Positions 36,255 through 44,951 are shown, counted from the first letter of the stretch. The stretch: DNA of 64,000 bases from Novosphingobium sp. (GCF_039595395.1 NZ_JBCNLP010000006.1:1679001-1743000), one strand, 5' to 3'. Notes: generated from the sequence alone by a model not told the origin. Numbers and translations are program-made.

Positions 36255-38575
36255 TCGCGCCCTTCCTCGCCCAACCGGAGCCCGGCGCCCGCGTGATCCG
36301 CACACTGGGCTTCGATGCTCCGCGCGCGCTGCTGCTGGCCTGCGGCTTCCAGCCCATGCGTCTGGTCGCCCCCATCATGGAGCAGACCCCGCGCGCCGAC
36401 GCCATCATGGGCACCACCGCCATGAGCCCACGCGGACGCGCCCTGCTGGAGATCCTGCTGGACGAGGCACTGGCCGAAACCCCAATCCTCATCACCGCCG
36501 CCGACAGCGAACAGGCCGGGCTCTACGCCGCCTTGCGTGAACTGGCGCGTCAAGGCGAACCGACGCCCAAGCATATCCATTTCCTCGACCTGCTGCATAT
36601 GGATCGGCCTTCCTCGCAGGCCTACAGCGCCAAGCGACTGGCCCAATTGCAGGGTTGGCTGATCGCTCTGGGCGGCCATGCGCCCGAACATCTGGCCGAA
36701 ATCGCAAGCCTGCTCGCCCGCCAGACCGTGCTGATCGACGCCCTTGCCCCATACCGCGCCGCCGGGCGCCTGTCGGGCAGCGATGCGCTGACCATCATCG
36801 CCAGCGCCGCTATCCTGCCGCCCGCCCAGCATATCGCAGCGCTCGAAACCCTGCTGGCCACCCTGCCCGATGCCCCCATCCTGCCGGGCAAGCGTGTGCT
36901 GGTCTGCGGCACGCCGCATGAAAACGACACCATCTACCGTGCCATCGAGGCCCAAGGCCATCTGATCGTCGGCGAGGATCACCCTTGGGGCGTCCGTTTC
37001 CCGCACGGCCCCATCCCCCCGCTGGTGGAAGACAGCGGCGCCCCAGCCGCCCGCCTCGCCACCCTGACACAAGCGACCCGGCCCGAGGCCATCCTCCATA
37101 TCGCCATCGGCGGCGATGAGGCCGCACCATGGGATATCGCCGCCCTGCGCAAGGCTGTGCCCAATGTCCCCTTCACCACCATCCGCTGCCCGGCCCATGG
37201 TGGCGACAAACTGGCCGCCGCCCTGCGCAGCGAACCGGCCCCCACCAAGCCGCAAACCGCGCCCAAAGCCCCACGCGCTGCGTCACCTCCCCCGCCGCGC
37301 AGCCGCAAGTCGCTGACCTCGGTGGCCAGCTTCAACGCCTATCAGCGCGACTGGTTTGCCGGCATCCGCGCGGCTGTGGCCGATGGCAGCCCCTTTGCCA
37401 TGGTCAATGCCAATGCCCCTCAGGAGATCCTGCGCGCGCTGGATATTCCCTTTGTGGTCAACCAGTGGTGGGCCTCGATCGTGGCGGCCAAGCAGCAATC
37501 GCGCCGCTATCAGGGCCTGCTGCGCGCGCATCACTATCCTTCCGATGTGGAGGCCTATTCCGCCCAGGGCCTCGCCGCCCATTTCGATGAGGACGCGGAC
37601 AACGCCCCGTGGGGCGGCCTGCCTCACCCGGATTTCCTGCATGCCGTCGCCTCCTCCGAGCCGACCGCGAAGATCTTCGCCAACTGGGGCCGGGAAAGCG
37701 GCGCGCAGACCTTCGTCTACGAAAAGACCAGCGACCCGCGCCCGGACCTCTACAGCGACTGGTGGCGCCGCCTGCCCGACCAATGGGACAGCGCGCTGGA
37801 AGAAGAGCGCATCGATCTGATGACGGAAGAACTGCGCGCGGTGATCGCCAGCCTCGAACAGGCCACCGGGCGCCGCTTCGACGCGCAAAAATTCCGCGCC
37901 GTGATGGATCTGGTGAACGAGCAGGAGGGCTATTACCGCGCCACCCGCGATCTGGTCGCCCGCACCGTGCCCGCGCCGATCGGCGTGGTCGATTCCATGC
38001 CCGCCACCATGGTGCCGCAATGGCATCGCGGCACGGTCTGGGCGCGCAACGCCGCACGCGCCTTCTATGAGGAGGTGAAGGCCCGCGTCGATGCCGGTCT
38101 CGCGGCTTGCGCGCATGAAAAAATCCGCCTGCTCTGGCTGGGGCGCGGCTTGTGGAGCGATATGGGCTTCTACCAGAAATGGGAGGAGAGCCATGGCGCG
38201 GTCTTCGTCTGGTCGATGTATCTGGCGCTGGCGGCGGACGGCTATATCCGCGATCTGTCGGGCGGGCGCGATCCTTTGCGCGCGCTGGCCTCACGCTGCA
38301 TCACCATGGGCGATGAGCTGCGCATGCCGACATGGGCTGGCCCATGGTATGTGCATGAGGCCGACACCCACGCAGTGGACGGCGTGGTGGCCCTGTCGGA
38401 TGCCGATCCCTTTGTGGTGCGCGCGCTTCAGGCGGCAGGCTATCCGGTGCTGCAACTCACCACCGACAATTTCAACCGCGAGGGCGAGGATGCCGCCGCC
38501 ACCGATGCGGCGATCACCGCCTTTATCGAAGGCCCGGCCGCCGAACGCTCGGCCCAGAGGCTGGCACCGGCATGA
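36251..38575 (+). CDS. Fused two-domain 2-hydroxyacyl-CoA dehydratase-like protein
   Basis: This 774-residue protein looks like two HgdB/FldC-type subunits joined end to end: N-part about residues 1-325, Pro/Ala linker 326-355, C-part about 356-774. The family uses a [4Fe-4S] cluster in each subunit and an ATP-driven activator to dehydrate 2-hydroxyacyl-CoA or reduce aromatic acyl-CoA. Here only five Cys occur (31, 219, 313, 620, 683), with none from 314 to 619. By eye the expected cluster positions are replaced: AADSEQ (83-88) where CD is usual, EDHPWG (242-247) and SDVEAY (431-436) where the CsY motif is usual. No activator gene is nearby. It starts at GTG 36251 overlapping the previous stop. 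Confidence 0.75.
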   Translation: MIAPFLAQPEPGARVIRTLGFDAPRALLLACGFQPMRLVAPIMEQTPRADAIMGTTAMSPRGRALLEILLDEALAETPILITAADSEQAGLYAALRELARQGEPTPKHIHFLDLLHMDRPSSQAYSAKRLAQLQGWLIALGGHAPEHLAEIASLLARQTVLIDALAPYRAAGRLSGSDALTIIASAAILPPAQHIAALETLLATLPDAPILPGKRVLVCGTPHENDTIYRAIEAQGHLIVGEDHPWGVRFPHGPIPPLVEDSGAPAARLATLTQATRPEAILHIAIGGDEAAPWDIAALRKAVPNVPFTTIRCPAHGGDKLAAALRSEPAPTKPQTAPKAPRAASPPPPRSRKSLTSVASFNAYQRDWFAGIRAAVADGSPFAMVNANAPQEILRALDIPFVVNQWWASIVAAKQQSRRYQGLLRAHHYPSDVEAYSAQGLAAHFDEDADNAPWGGLPHPDFLHAVASSEPTAKIFANWGRESGAQTFVYEKTSDPRPDLYSDWWRRLPDQWDSALEEERIDLMTEELRAVIASLEQATGRRFDAQKFRAVMDLVNEQEGYYRATRDLVARTVPAPIGVVDSMPATMVPQWHRGTVWARNAARAFYEEVKARVDAGLAACAHEKIRLLWLGRGLWSDMGFYQKWEESHGAVFVWSMYLALAADGYIRDLSGGRDPLRALASRCITMGDELRMPTWAGPWYVHEADTHAVDGVVALSDADPFVVRALQAAGYPVLQLTTDNFNREGEDAAATDAAITAFIEGPAAERSAQRLAPA

Positions 38576-39723
38576 GTGCGCTCACCGGCCTCTCCATTGT
38601 CGATTTCAGCCGGTTTCTGCCGGGGGCATATGCCGGTTGGGTAGCCGCCGACATGGGCGCCGATGTGATCCGCGTCGAGCACCCGCGCGAACTGGCCAAA
38701 CAGGCCGCCATGTTCGGCGATGATGCCGATCAGGCCGCCGCCCTGCGCCGCCGCGCCCGCCCCAGCTACACCCGCAACAAGCGCAGCCTGAAGATCGATC
38801 CGGGCCACGAACAATCGCGCCCGATCCTCGAAAAGCTGATCGCCAAAGCTGACGTGCTGATCGAGGATTACCGCCCCGGCGTGCTGGCCTCCATGGGCTA
38901 TGGCGTGGAGGCAATGCTGGCGCTCAATCCGCGCCTGATCTACCTTTCGGTCAGCTTTGCCGGGCAGACAGGGCCTTGCGCGCAGCGGGCCGGGCATGAT
39001 CCTGCGGCTTTGGCACTGGCGGGGGCATTATCCCGGCTGAACGGCCTGCCAACACCTTCGCTGCCGGGCCTGCAGGTGGCCGATGTGCTGACGGGCGCCC
39101 ATGCCACCATCGCCCTGCTGCTCGCCCTGCAAGCCCGTGAGCGTACAGGCAAAGGCCAGCATGTCGATGTCGCCATGAGCGATGCCTGCCTGCCGCTGCT
39201 GGCTGTCTCGATGGGTCGCCACGACGATCTGGATGCCATGCCCCAGCCGGGCGCGTGGCATCCCAAGGGCGGATTGTGGCTCTGCGCCGATGGGCAGTAT
39301 CTGTGCACCACCGATATGGAGCCGCGCTATTGGCAACGCTTCTGCGCCGCCATCGGGCGTGATGATCTGGGCGCCCTGCAACACCGCACCGATCTCCACC
39401 CGCAGATGCAGGCCGAGATTGCCGCCATCATCGCCACCTGCTCGCGCGATGCATGGGTGGAATTGCTGGCGCAGGCCGATACGCAGGCCATGCCCGTCCT
39501 CACCCCGGCTCAGGCGGTCGCCCATCGGCATCACCGCGCGCGCGGGCGGGTCGTGGAGGTGCCGCTGCCCGGTCAGGCGCCGGTCACCCAGCTCGCCTTG
39601 CCCTTTATCCTCAAGGACACGCCCAGTGTCCCGCCCCGCCCCGCCGCCCTGCCCGGCGCGGACACAGCGGCGATCCTGCACGAACTGGGCTTCGATCCTG
39701 CCATACCGGGAGACGCCGCATGA
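38572..39723 (+). CDS. Alpha-methylacyl-CoA racemase-like CaiB/BaiF enzyme
   Basis: The 383-residue protein belongs to the class III CoA-transferase fold but matches the racemase branch. AGHDPAALALAG (His142, Asp143), Asp171 in LQVADVLTG and Glu250 in TTDMEPRYW correspond to the His/Asp/Glu of AMACR/MCR racemases. It may invert the alpha carbon of an acyl-CoA in the pathway, so that a stereospecific later enzyme can act. It overlaps the dehydratase-like gene (ATGA) and the next gene (ATGA). Confidence 0.78.
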   Translation: MSALTGLSIVDFSRFLPGAYAGWVAADMGADVIRVEHPRELAKQAAMFGDDADQAAALRRRARPSYTRNKRSLKIDPGHEQSRPILEKLIAKADVLIEDYRPGVLASMGYGVEAMLALNPRLIYLSVSFAGQTGPCAQRAGHDPAALALAGALSRLNGLPTPSLPGLQVADVLTGAHATIALLLALQARERTGKGQHVDVAMSDACLPLLAVSMGRHDDLDAMPQPGAWHPKGGLWLCADGQYLCTTDMEPRYWQRFCAAIGRDDLGALQHRTDLHPQMQAEIAAIIATCSRDAWVELLAQADTQAMPVLTPAQAVAHRHHRARGRVVEVPLPGQAPVTQLALPFILKDTPSVPPRPAALPGADTAAILHELGFDPAIPGDAA

Positions 39724-40910
39724 TGCCCCTCGACGGGATCAGGGTGCTGGATTTCACCCATGCCATCGCGGGGCCCACCGCCACGCAGATGCTGGCGCAA
39801 CTGGGCGCCCAGATCATCAAGGTCGAACCGCCGGGCAAGGGCGACGACTTCCGCCACTACACCGAACATGCCGGGCTGCCCGGCATGTCGATCCCCTTTG
39901 CGGCGGTCAATGCGGGCAAACGCTCGCTCACGCTTGATCTCAAGGCGCCAGAGGGACTGGCCATTGCCCGCGATCTGGCCCAAAAGGCCGATGTTCTGGT
40001 CGAGAACTTCCGTCCCGGCGTGATGGACAGGCTGGGACTGGGGTTCGAGTCCCTCCGCTCCTGCCATGCAAGCCTGATCTATCTGTCGCTTTCGGGCTTC
40101 GGGCAGGACGGCCCGCTCAAGGATCGCGGGGCCTATGACCATATCGCTCAGGCCACCTCGGGCATGGCGATGATGAATGCCACGCCCGAAGGCCCGCTGA
40201 AAATCGGCATTCCGGTGGTGGACAGCTTTACCGGCTATCTCGGCGTGATCGGCGTGCTGGCCGCGCTGCGCCGCCGCGAGCTGACAGGCCAGGGCGAGCG
40301 TCTGGATGTGGCGATGATCGATGCCGCGCTGAAAATCATGGGCTCGGCGGCCTCGGTCTGGTCCTATACGGGGCAGGCGCCCAAGGGGACCGGCAATCGC
40401 GGCTTTCGTCTGGTGGCGACGGCGGAGTATTACGCCTGCCGCACCGGCTGGATCGCACTGGGGGCCAATCACCAGCACCAGATCGCCGCGCTGTTTGCCG
40501 CGCTGGGCCATCCTCACCTGATCGCGGATGAGCGCTTCGCCACCCATGCCGCACGCGTGACGCATTACGCCGATCTCAAGGGCTGGCTGACGGCGCAGAT
40601 GCTGCTCCACGATGCCGAGGCGCTGGATGCAACCCTGGCCGCCGCCGGCGTGCCCGCCGCCCGGATTGGCGAGATCGGCGATATTCTGTCCCATCCCCAT
40701 ATCGCCCGGCGCGGCCTGCTGCATCAGGCCAGCCTTCCGGGGCAGGAGCGGCCGCTCGACATTCTCGGCCCCGGCCTCGGCCCCGATTTTCCCGGGGACA
40801 GCCGTCCCCTCGCCGTCCCGACATTGGGCCAGGACAGCGATGCCATTCTGACCGAGCTGGGCATGGACGAGGCCGCCATCGCCGCCCTGCGCGCCGCCGG
40901 GGTGATCTGA
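39720..40910 (+). CDS. Second class III (CaiB/BaiF) CoA transferase
   Basis: The 396-residue enzyme has VLDFTHAIAGPTATQMLAQL, IIKVEPPGKGDDFRH and SLTLDLKAPEG. Asp140 in RGAYDHIAQATSG is the expected catalytic Asp. Together with the first transferase it may hand CoA between substrate and product acids, or the two may work on different steps. The start ATG 39720 overlaps the racemase stop. Confidence 0.9.
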   Translation: MMPLDGIRVLDFTHAIAGPTATQMLAQLGAQIIKVEPPGKGDDFRHYTEHAGLPGMSIPFAAVNAGKRSLTLDLKAPEGLAIARDLAQKADVLVENFRPGVMDRLGLGFESLRSCHASLIYLSLSGFGQDGPLKDRGAYDHIAQATSGMAMMNATPEGPLKIGIPVVDSFTGYLGVIGVLAALRRRELTGQGERLDVAMIDAALKIMGSAASVWSYTGQAPKGTGNRGFRLVATAEYYACRTGWIALGANHQHQIAALFAALGHPHLIADERFATHAARVTHYADLKGWLTAQMLLHDAEALDATLAAAGVPAARIGEIGDILSHPHIARRGLLHQASLPGQERPLDILGPGLGPDFPGDSRPLAVPTLGQDSDAILTELGMDEAAIAALRAAGVI

Positions 40911-40923
40911 CAAGGTGATCTGA

Positions 40924-42030
40924 ATGACCGCGACCAAAATCCTGCTGCTGGGCGATCTGATCCTCGATGTGCCCGATGCCGATCACTGGCTTTCGGGCCT
41001 TGCGCCCACATTGCGCGCCGCCGATGTGGTGATCGGCCATCTGGAGGTGCCCTATACCACCAGCACCGAGGAAATGCCCGGAGACGTGCCCGCCCCCGGC
41101 GCCGATCCGGCGCATCTCGATGCTCTGGCGCGGGCGGGGGTCACGGCGGTCAGCATGGCGGGCAACCATATGATGGATTGCGGGGCTCAGGGCTTGGCCG
41201 ACACCATGGACGGGCTGGATCGCAACCATATCGCCCATGCCGGAGCGGGCCTCGATCTGGACGCCGCCCGCGCCCCGCGCTTCATCAGGGCAGGCGAACG
41301 GACCATCGCCCTGCTCAGCTACAATTGCGTCGGGCCGGAACTGAGCTGGGCGGGGGAGGGCAAGCCCGGCTGCGCCTATATCCGCATCCTGCCTGCGGAT
41401 GGCAGCCCCTCGCGCCCTCAGGCCGATCTGGTGACCATCGATCCGGCCTCGCAAGCGCTGATGGAGGCCGATGTCGCGGCGGCCAAGGGCAAGGCCGATC
41501 TGGTGGTGGTCGCGCTCCACAAGGGCATCACCCATCGCCCCGCCGCCCTCGCCCCCTATGAGCGCCCCTTGAGCGCCGCCGCCGTTGCCGCCGGGGCCGA
41601 TGTGGTGGTGGGCCATCATGCCCATATCGCGCGCGGCATCGAGATCATCGAGGGCAGGCCGGTGTTCCATGGGCTGGGCAATGGCTGCGTCGTCACCCAT
41701 GCGCTGTCCCCGGCGCAGGACCACCCCGCCCGCGCCGAATGGGTCGAACGCCGCAAACGCATGTTCGGCTTCGAGCCCGATCCGGCCTACCCTCTCGCCC
41801 CCTTCCACCCCGAGGCGGTCAACGGCATGATCGGCCAGATCCTCTGGCATCAGGACCGCAGGATCGAAGCCGGCCTGCTGCCCATCTGGTTCGAGCCGCC
41901 CGGCCGCCCCGTGCTGGCGGGCGAGAAGGCGGGTGATGTTGCCGCCTATCTCCAGCGCATCGGCGAGGCAGCAGGTCTGCCGTCGCTCGACTGGCACAGC
42001 GAGGATGGCATCAGCTTCAGCCTTGGCTGA
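40924..42030 (+). CDS. CapA-family metallophosphoesterase-like protein
   Basis: The 368-residue protein has the CapA/PgsA calcineurin-like fold: LLLGDLILD, IGHLEVPYT, VSMAGNHMMDCG, VALHKGITHRP and VVGHHAHIARGIEI. These Asp, Asn and His groups would bind two metals. CapA proteins are named for poly-glutamate capsule synthesis, but most homologues have unknown roles; here the last position in a catabolic operon suggests an enzyme acting on a soluble compound. No signal peptide is seen. It begins 13 bp after the CoA transferase. Confidence 0.82.
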   Translation: MTATKILLLGDLILDVPDADHWLSGLAPTLRAADVVIGHLEVPYTTSTEEMPGDVPAPGADPAHLDALARAGVTAVSMAGNHMMDCGAQGLADTMDGLDRNHIAHAGAGLDLDAARAPRFIRAGERTIALLSYNCVGPELSWAGEGKPGCAYIRILPADGSPSRPQADLVTIDPASQALMEADVAAAKGKADLVVVALHKGITHRPAALAPYERPLSAAAVAAGADVVVGHHAHIARGIEIIEGRPVFHGLGNGCVVTHALSPAQDHPARAEWVERRKRMFGFEPDPAYPLAPFHPEAVNGMIGQILWHQDRRIEAGLLPIWFEPPGRPVLAGEKAGDVAAYLQRIGEAAGLPSLDWHSEDGISFSLG

Positions 42031-42034
42031 AGCT
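42013..42034. terminator. Bidirectional terminator at the capA/alkB junction
   Basis: AGCTTCAGCC (42013-42022) pairs perfectly with GGCTGAAGCT (42025-42034) over a very short loop. It overlaps the ends of both convergent coding regions (capA stop 42028-42030; alkB stop at 42017). Confidence 0.6.
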
Positions 42035-42712
42035 TGATGGATGGCCCATCGCCTGGCGGATTATCTGCGCTGGCCCAGCCTTGCGGAAGGTGAGGTTGTA
42101 ACGCAGCGCGCCGGTCACGGGGTGGTTCCCGTCCTGCAGTTCCTCCACGCCGTGGAAGATCATCCGCGAGGGCCCGCCCCACACCACAACATCGCCATGG
42201 ACCAGCCGGTGTCGCACGGCACGGTCGCCGCGTTGGTGGCCGCCCCACAGAAAGCTCGCGGGCAGGCCCAGCGAGACCGAAACGATCGGCGCGCTGTGAT
42301 CCTGCTCATCCATATCCTGATGGAGCGACAGCCGCGCGCCCGGCACGTAACGGTTGACCAGACAGGCATCAGGGACAAATCCGTGAAAGCCCAGAGCCCC
42401 CGCCGCCCGGCGCGCCAGATCGAGAAACAGCGGCGGCAGGGGCGGCCAGGCCCTCCCCGTCTCGGGATCGATCGGATCATAGCGATAGCCCGAGCGGTCC
42501 GACACCCAGCCCAGCGCGCCGCAGTTGAACATCGCGACCGACATGCGCTTGCCGCTTCTGGTTTCCAGATGGCGGAAGGGCGAGAGCGCCGCCATGCGCT
42601 CGACATGGGCGATCAGCGCGTCGGCGCCGTCCAGCGCGAAACCGCTCAGGATGGCGGCGCCCGGTCCAAGATGAACATCGCGCCGGTCGTCGGCGAACAG
42701 GTCATGCTGCAT
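42017..42712 (-). CDS. alkB: AlkB-type DNA alkylation-repair dioxygenase
   Basis: The 231-residue Fe(II)/2-oxoglutarate enzyme removes methyl groups from 1-meA and 3-meC. Ligands read His131 and Asp133 (LHQDMDEQDH), His187 (IFHGVEE), and Arg204/Arg210 in ALRYNLTFR for 2-oxoglutarate. These numbers match those known for E. coli AlkB. It overlaps the upstream oxygenase gene by 11 bp and is the last gene of an alkylation-repair operon. Confidence 0.93.
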   Translation of the reverse strand: MQHDLFADDRRDVHLGPGAAILSGFALDGADALIAHVERMAALSPFRHLETRSGKRMSVAMFNCGALGWVSDRSGYRYDPIDPETGRAWPPLPPLFLDLARRAAGALGFHGFVPDACLVNRYVPGARLSLHQDMDEQDHSAPIVSVSLGLPASFLWGGHQRGDRAVRHRLVHGDVVVWGGPSRMIFHGVEELQDGNHPVTGALRYNLTFRKAGPAQIIRQAMGHPSSFSQG

Positions 42713-43421
42713 CGTGGAAAATGATCCCCAGCGTATGGCGCTTGCCGGATCGCAGCGTGCTGACGCCATGGCGCATTGTGACGCGATAGTCACCCCTCGC
42801 GCCGCGCTGCGGGCGGATGTTCACCGCGAACAGCACGGCGTCCCCCTTGCCCAGCGGCACCACCGCCGCGCGCGACTGCATGCGCGGCCGCTGCTCGGTC
42901 AGGACGAACTCGCCGCCGGTGAAGTCCTTGCCGGGCTGCGAGAGCAGAACCGCCACCTGCAGCGGGAACACATGATCGCCATAAAGGTCCTGATGCAGGC
43001 AATTGTAGTCGCCCTCGCCATATTGCAGCAGCAACGGCGTGGGCCGCCTCTGCCCGGCTGCGTGGCATCGCTGGAGGAAGCTGGCGTGATCGGCGGGGAA
43101 ACGGACATCGATCCCCATCCGCGCATGCCAGCCATTGGCCACCGGCGCGATATGCGGATAGAGCGCGGTCCGTGCCGCCTCGATCAGCGCCGGCAGCGGA
43201 TAGGCGAAATAGCGATACTCGCCCTTGCCGAAACCATGGCGCGCCATGTGAACATGGCTTCTGAAGGCAGCGGTGGGGCCATAGAGCGCCGCCACCCCAT
43301 CGCATGCCGCGTGATCGAGCAGGCCGGGCAGCACCGCCCAGCCTTGCTGATCGAGGCTGGCGGCAATGGCGCTCCAGTCATAGGCGGCGATCTGCGTGGC
43401 AAGATCCGGCTGCCCGCTCAT
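42702..43421 (-). CDS. 2OG-Fe(II) oxygenase of the alkylation-repair operon
   Basis: The 239-residue protein has the HxD motif LHQDLYGD (His143, Asp145), the strand block FTGGEFVLTEQRPRMQSR, and His218 in TMRHGVS. It resembles the prolyl-4-hydroxylase-like proteins that often sit with ada/ogt and alkB in Alphaproteobacteria; the exact substrate is not established. It overlaps ogt by ATGA and alkB by 11 bp. Confidence 0.85.
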   Translation of the reverse strand: MSGQPDLATQIAAYDWSAIAASLDQQGWAVLPGLLDHAACDGVAALYGPTAAFRSHVHMARHGFGKGEYRYFAYPLPALIEAARTALYPHIAPVANGWHARMGIDVRFPADHASFLQRCHAAGQRRPTPLLLQYGEGDYNCLHQDLYGDHVFPLQVAVLLSQPGKDFTGGEFVLTEQRPRMQSRAAVVPLGKGDAVLFAVNIRPQRGARGDYRVTMRHGVSTLRSGKRHTLGIIFHDAA

Positions 43422-43930
43422 GCGACGCCTTCCATGTTGATCAGCCTGCGCTTACGCGGCACACCCCAGCGATAGCCCGAGATGCCGCCATCGGCCTTGA
43501 CCACCCGGTGGCAGGGTACGGCGACGGCGATGCGGTTGGCGCCGCAGGCTGCGCCCACCTCCCGCGCGGTCATCGGCAGCGGCAGAGTTTTCGCCAACTG
43601 GCCATAGCTGCGCGTCTCGCCCGCAGGGATATCCCGCAGCGCCTGCCAGACGGCCAGCTCCTGCGCGCTGCCGCGCAGATCGAGCGCATGGGTGAACGCG
43701 CCCTGCGGCCTGTCGACCAGCGCGATGGCCGAGGTTAGCGCATCGCCCGCCTTTGCCATGTTTTCGATCGGTTCGGCCTCCGGGAAGGCGGCCTGCAGAT
43801 CCCGCAAGGCGCGGGCTGCATCGTCGGCGATCAGGATGGCGGCCACGCCATGGTCGCTCAGGGCGACGATCACCGTGCCAAGCTGCGTATCGCCGATGGC
43901 GTAGTGCAGTTGCTCTTTGTCCTTGCTCAT
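43418..43930 (-). CDS. ogt: Methylated-DNA--protein-cysteine S-methyltransferase
   Basis: The 170-residue protein takes the alkyl group from O6-alkylguanine onto Cys140 in AVPCHRVV, once per molecule. The helix block ETRSYGQLAKTLPLPMTARE and the downstream GGISGYRWGVPRKRRLI are typical. I chose ATG 43930 (MSKDKEQLHY); the open frame goes back to 44044. It is the first gene of the repair operon. No Ada-type Cys4 N-terminal domain is present. Confidence 0.92.
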   Translation of the reverse strand: MSKDKEQLHYAIGDTQLGTVIVALSDHGVAAILIADDAARALRDLQAAFPEAEPIENMAKAGDALTSAIALVDRPQGAFTHALDLRGSAQELAVWQALRDIPAGETRSYGQLAKTLPLPMTAREVGAACGANRIAVAVPCHRVVKADGGISGYRWGVPRKRRLINMEGVA

Positions 43931-44056
43931 AAGTCTGATCCTTCGGCTGATGCAGCCGGGATAGGGCAAGGGGTGATCCGACGCGCTCCGATCCTTGCTT
44001 TCAAATTGCGGACAGGCGCGAATCAAGCCGCGCGGCTCCCGCAAGGGCCGCCCGAA

Positions 44057-44242
44057 CTAGGGCTGAGCGGCCTGATCCCGCGCGACCAGCTCGACCATGG
44101 CATCGATAACGCCCAGCGCTAGAACGGCTTCCTCGCGGTCCAGAATGACTTGCGTCGCCTCGGTCGGCTCAAGGCGTTCCCGCAGCAGCTTCGACAGGCC
44201 ACGGGCGATCCCGAGTGCGTCGATAAAAGGATGATCGTCCAT
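44057..44242 (-). CDS. Small hypothetical protein (61 residues)
   Basis: MDDHPFIDALGIARGLSKLL and the following residues form a short acidic, mostly helical protein, without membrane helices or a known motif. It lies alone between ogt and a secreted hypothetical gene on the same strand. The gene is plausible from its codon use, but I do not recognise it. Confidence 0.45.
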   Translation of the reverse strand: MDDHPFIDALGIARGLSKLLRERLEPTEATQVILDREEAVLALGVIDAMVELVARDQAAQP

Positions 44243-44326
44243 ACGTCTGATTCCTGTGGCTTCGGCTCGAAGCGTACCATGGATCATCGGCCATAGCGTG
44301 GCCGCGTGGGGTGGAAGGGAGGCGGT

Positions 44327-44824
44327 TCAGCCGGGGCTGTCGCCATCGGTTTCGAAGGTGACCTCGAACTTGCCCTTGGCCGTAGCGCCCTCGCAGACGA
44401 TCCTGATCGGTTCGCCGGAAAAGGCATCGCCATAGACACATTTGCCGGTCGCCTTCAGCCGCTGGGGTCTGCCGCCCGGCCCCGTGTCCAGCAGCCCGAA
44501 GGTGACGGCATCGATCGGCTGCATGCTGCCCAAACTGCCAACGGCCTGTTTTCGCGCGCCATCGCCCGCGAATTGCAGCGTGAATTTGCCATCGACGGAA
44601 AAGGCGAAGGCCACGCGCCCGTTCGGATAGATCGTGCCGAAGGCCTGCTCGTTGCAGGGCGCCTCAATCAGGCGACCGGCAAAGGCCAGATGCGTGCATT
44701 GCCCCGTCAGAGCGGACACCCGTTTCGTGCCGAGTTTCTGGGCCGGTGTCCGGGAGGGTGCACCGCTCACCGCCGTGGCTGTCACAAGAAGGATGAGAAG
44801 CGCGGTCGCGCGGGCATGGGGCAT
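44327..44824 (-). CDS. Secreted hypothetical protein
   Basis: The 165-residue protein has a signal peptide (ALLILLVTATAVSGA), then a small beta-rich domain with four cysteines (GQCTH, APCNE, GKCVYG, RIVCEG) that could form two disulfides. I chose ATG 44824; the frame is open to 44857. I do not recognise the family. Confidence 0.65.
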   Translation of the reverse strand: MPHARATALLILLVTATAVSGAPSRTPAQKLGTKRVSALTGQCTHLAFAGRLIEAPCNEQAFGTIYPNGRVAFAFSVDGKFTLQFAGDGARKQAVGSLGSMQPIDAVTFGLLDTGPGGRPQRLKATGKCVYGDAFSGEPIRIVCEGATAKGKFEVTFETDGDSPG

Positions 44825-44908
44825 GCTCTTCAACCTTATCCAGCAGAACTTTGGCACATCATAACAGATGAGTGCCGTCCCTGCGAGACTGCGAGCACCC
44901 GCCCCATC

Positions 44909-44938
44909 ACCACCCTGCCAGCGCGTTGACAGGGTGGT
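44909..44938 (-). terminator. Terminator of the siderophore receptor gene
   Basis: ACCACCCTG (44909-44917) pairs with CAGGGTGGT (44930-44938) across a 12-nt loop, 13 bp past the receptor stop on the minus strand. Confidence 0.6.
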
Positions 44939-44951
44939 TGTGCGCTCTGCC

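Noticed and set aside
40924..42030. Capsule synthesis role for the CapA-like gene
   Set aside because: No capB, capC or other poly-glutamate gene is nearby and the protein has no visible membrane anchor; the operon context points elsewhere.
44057..44287. A 76-residue start for the small hypothetical protein
   Set aside because: The first 15 residues have no ribosome site and the 44242 start gives the more plausible N-terminus; the gene itself is only moderately supported.
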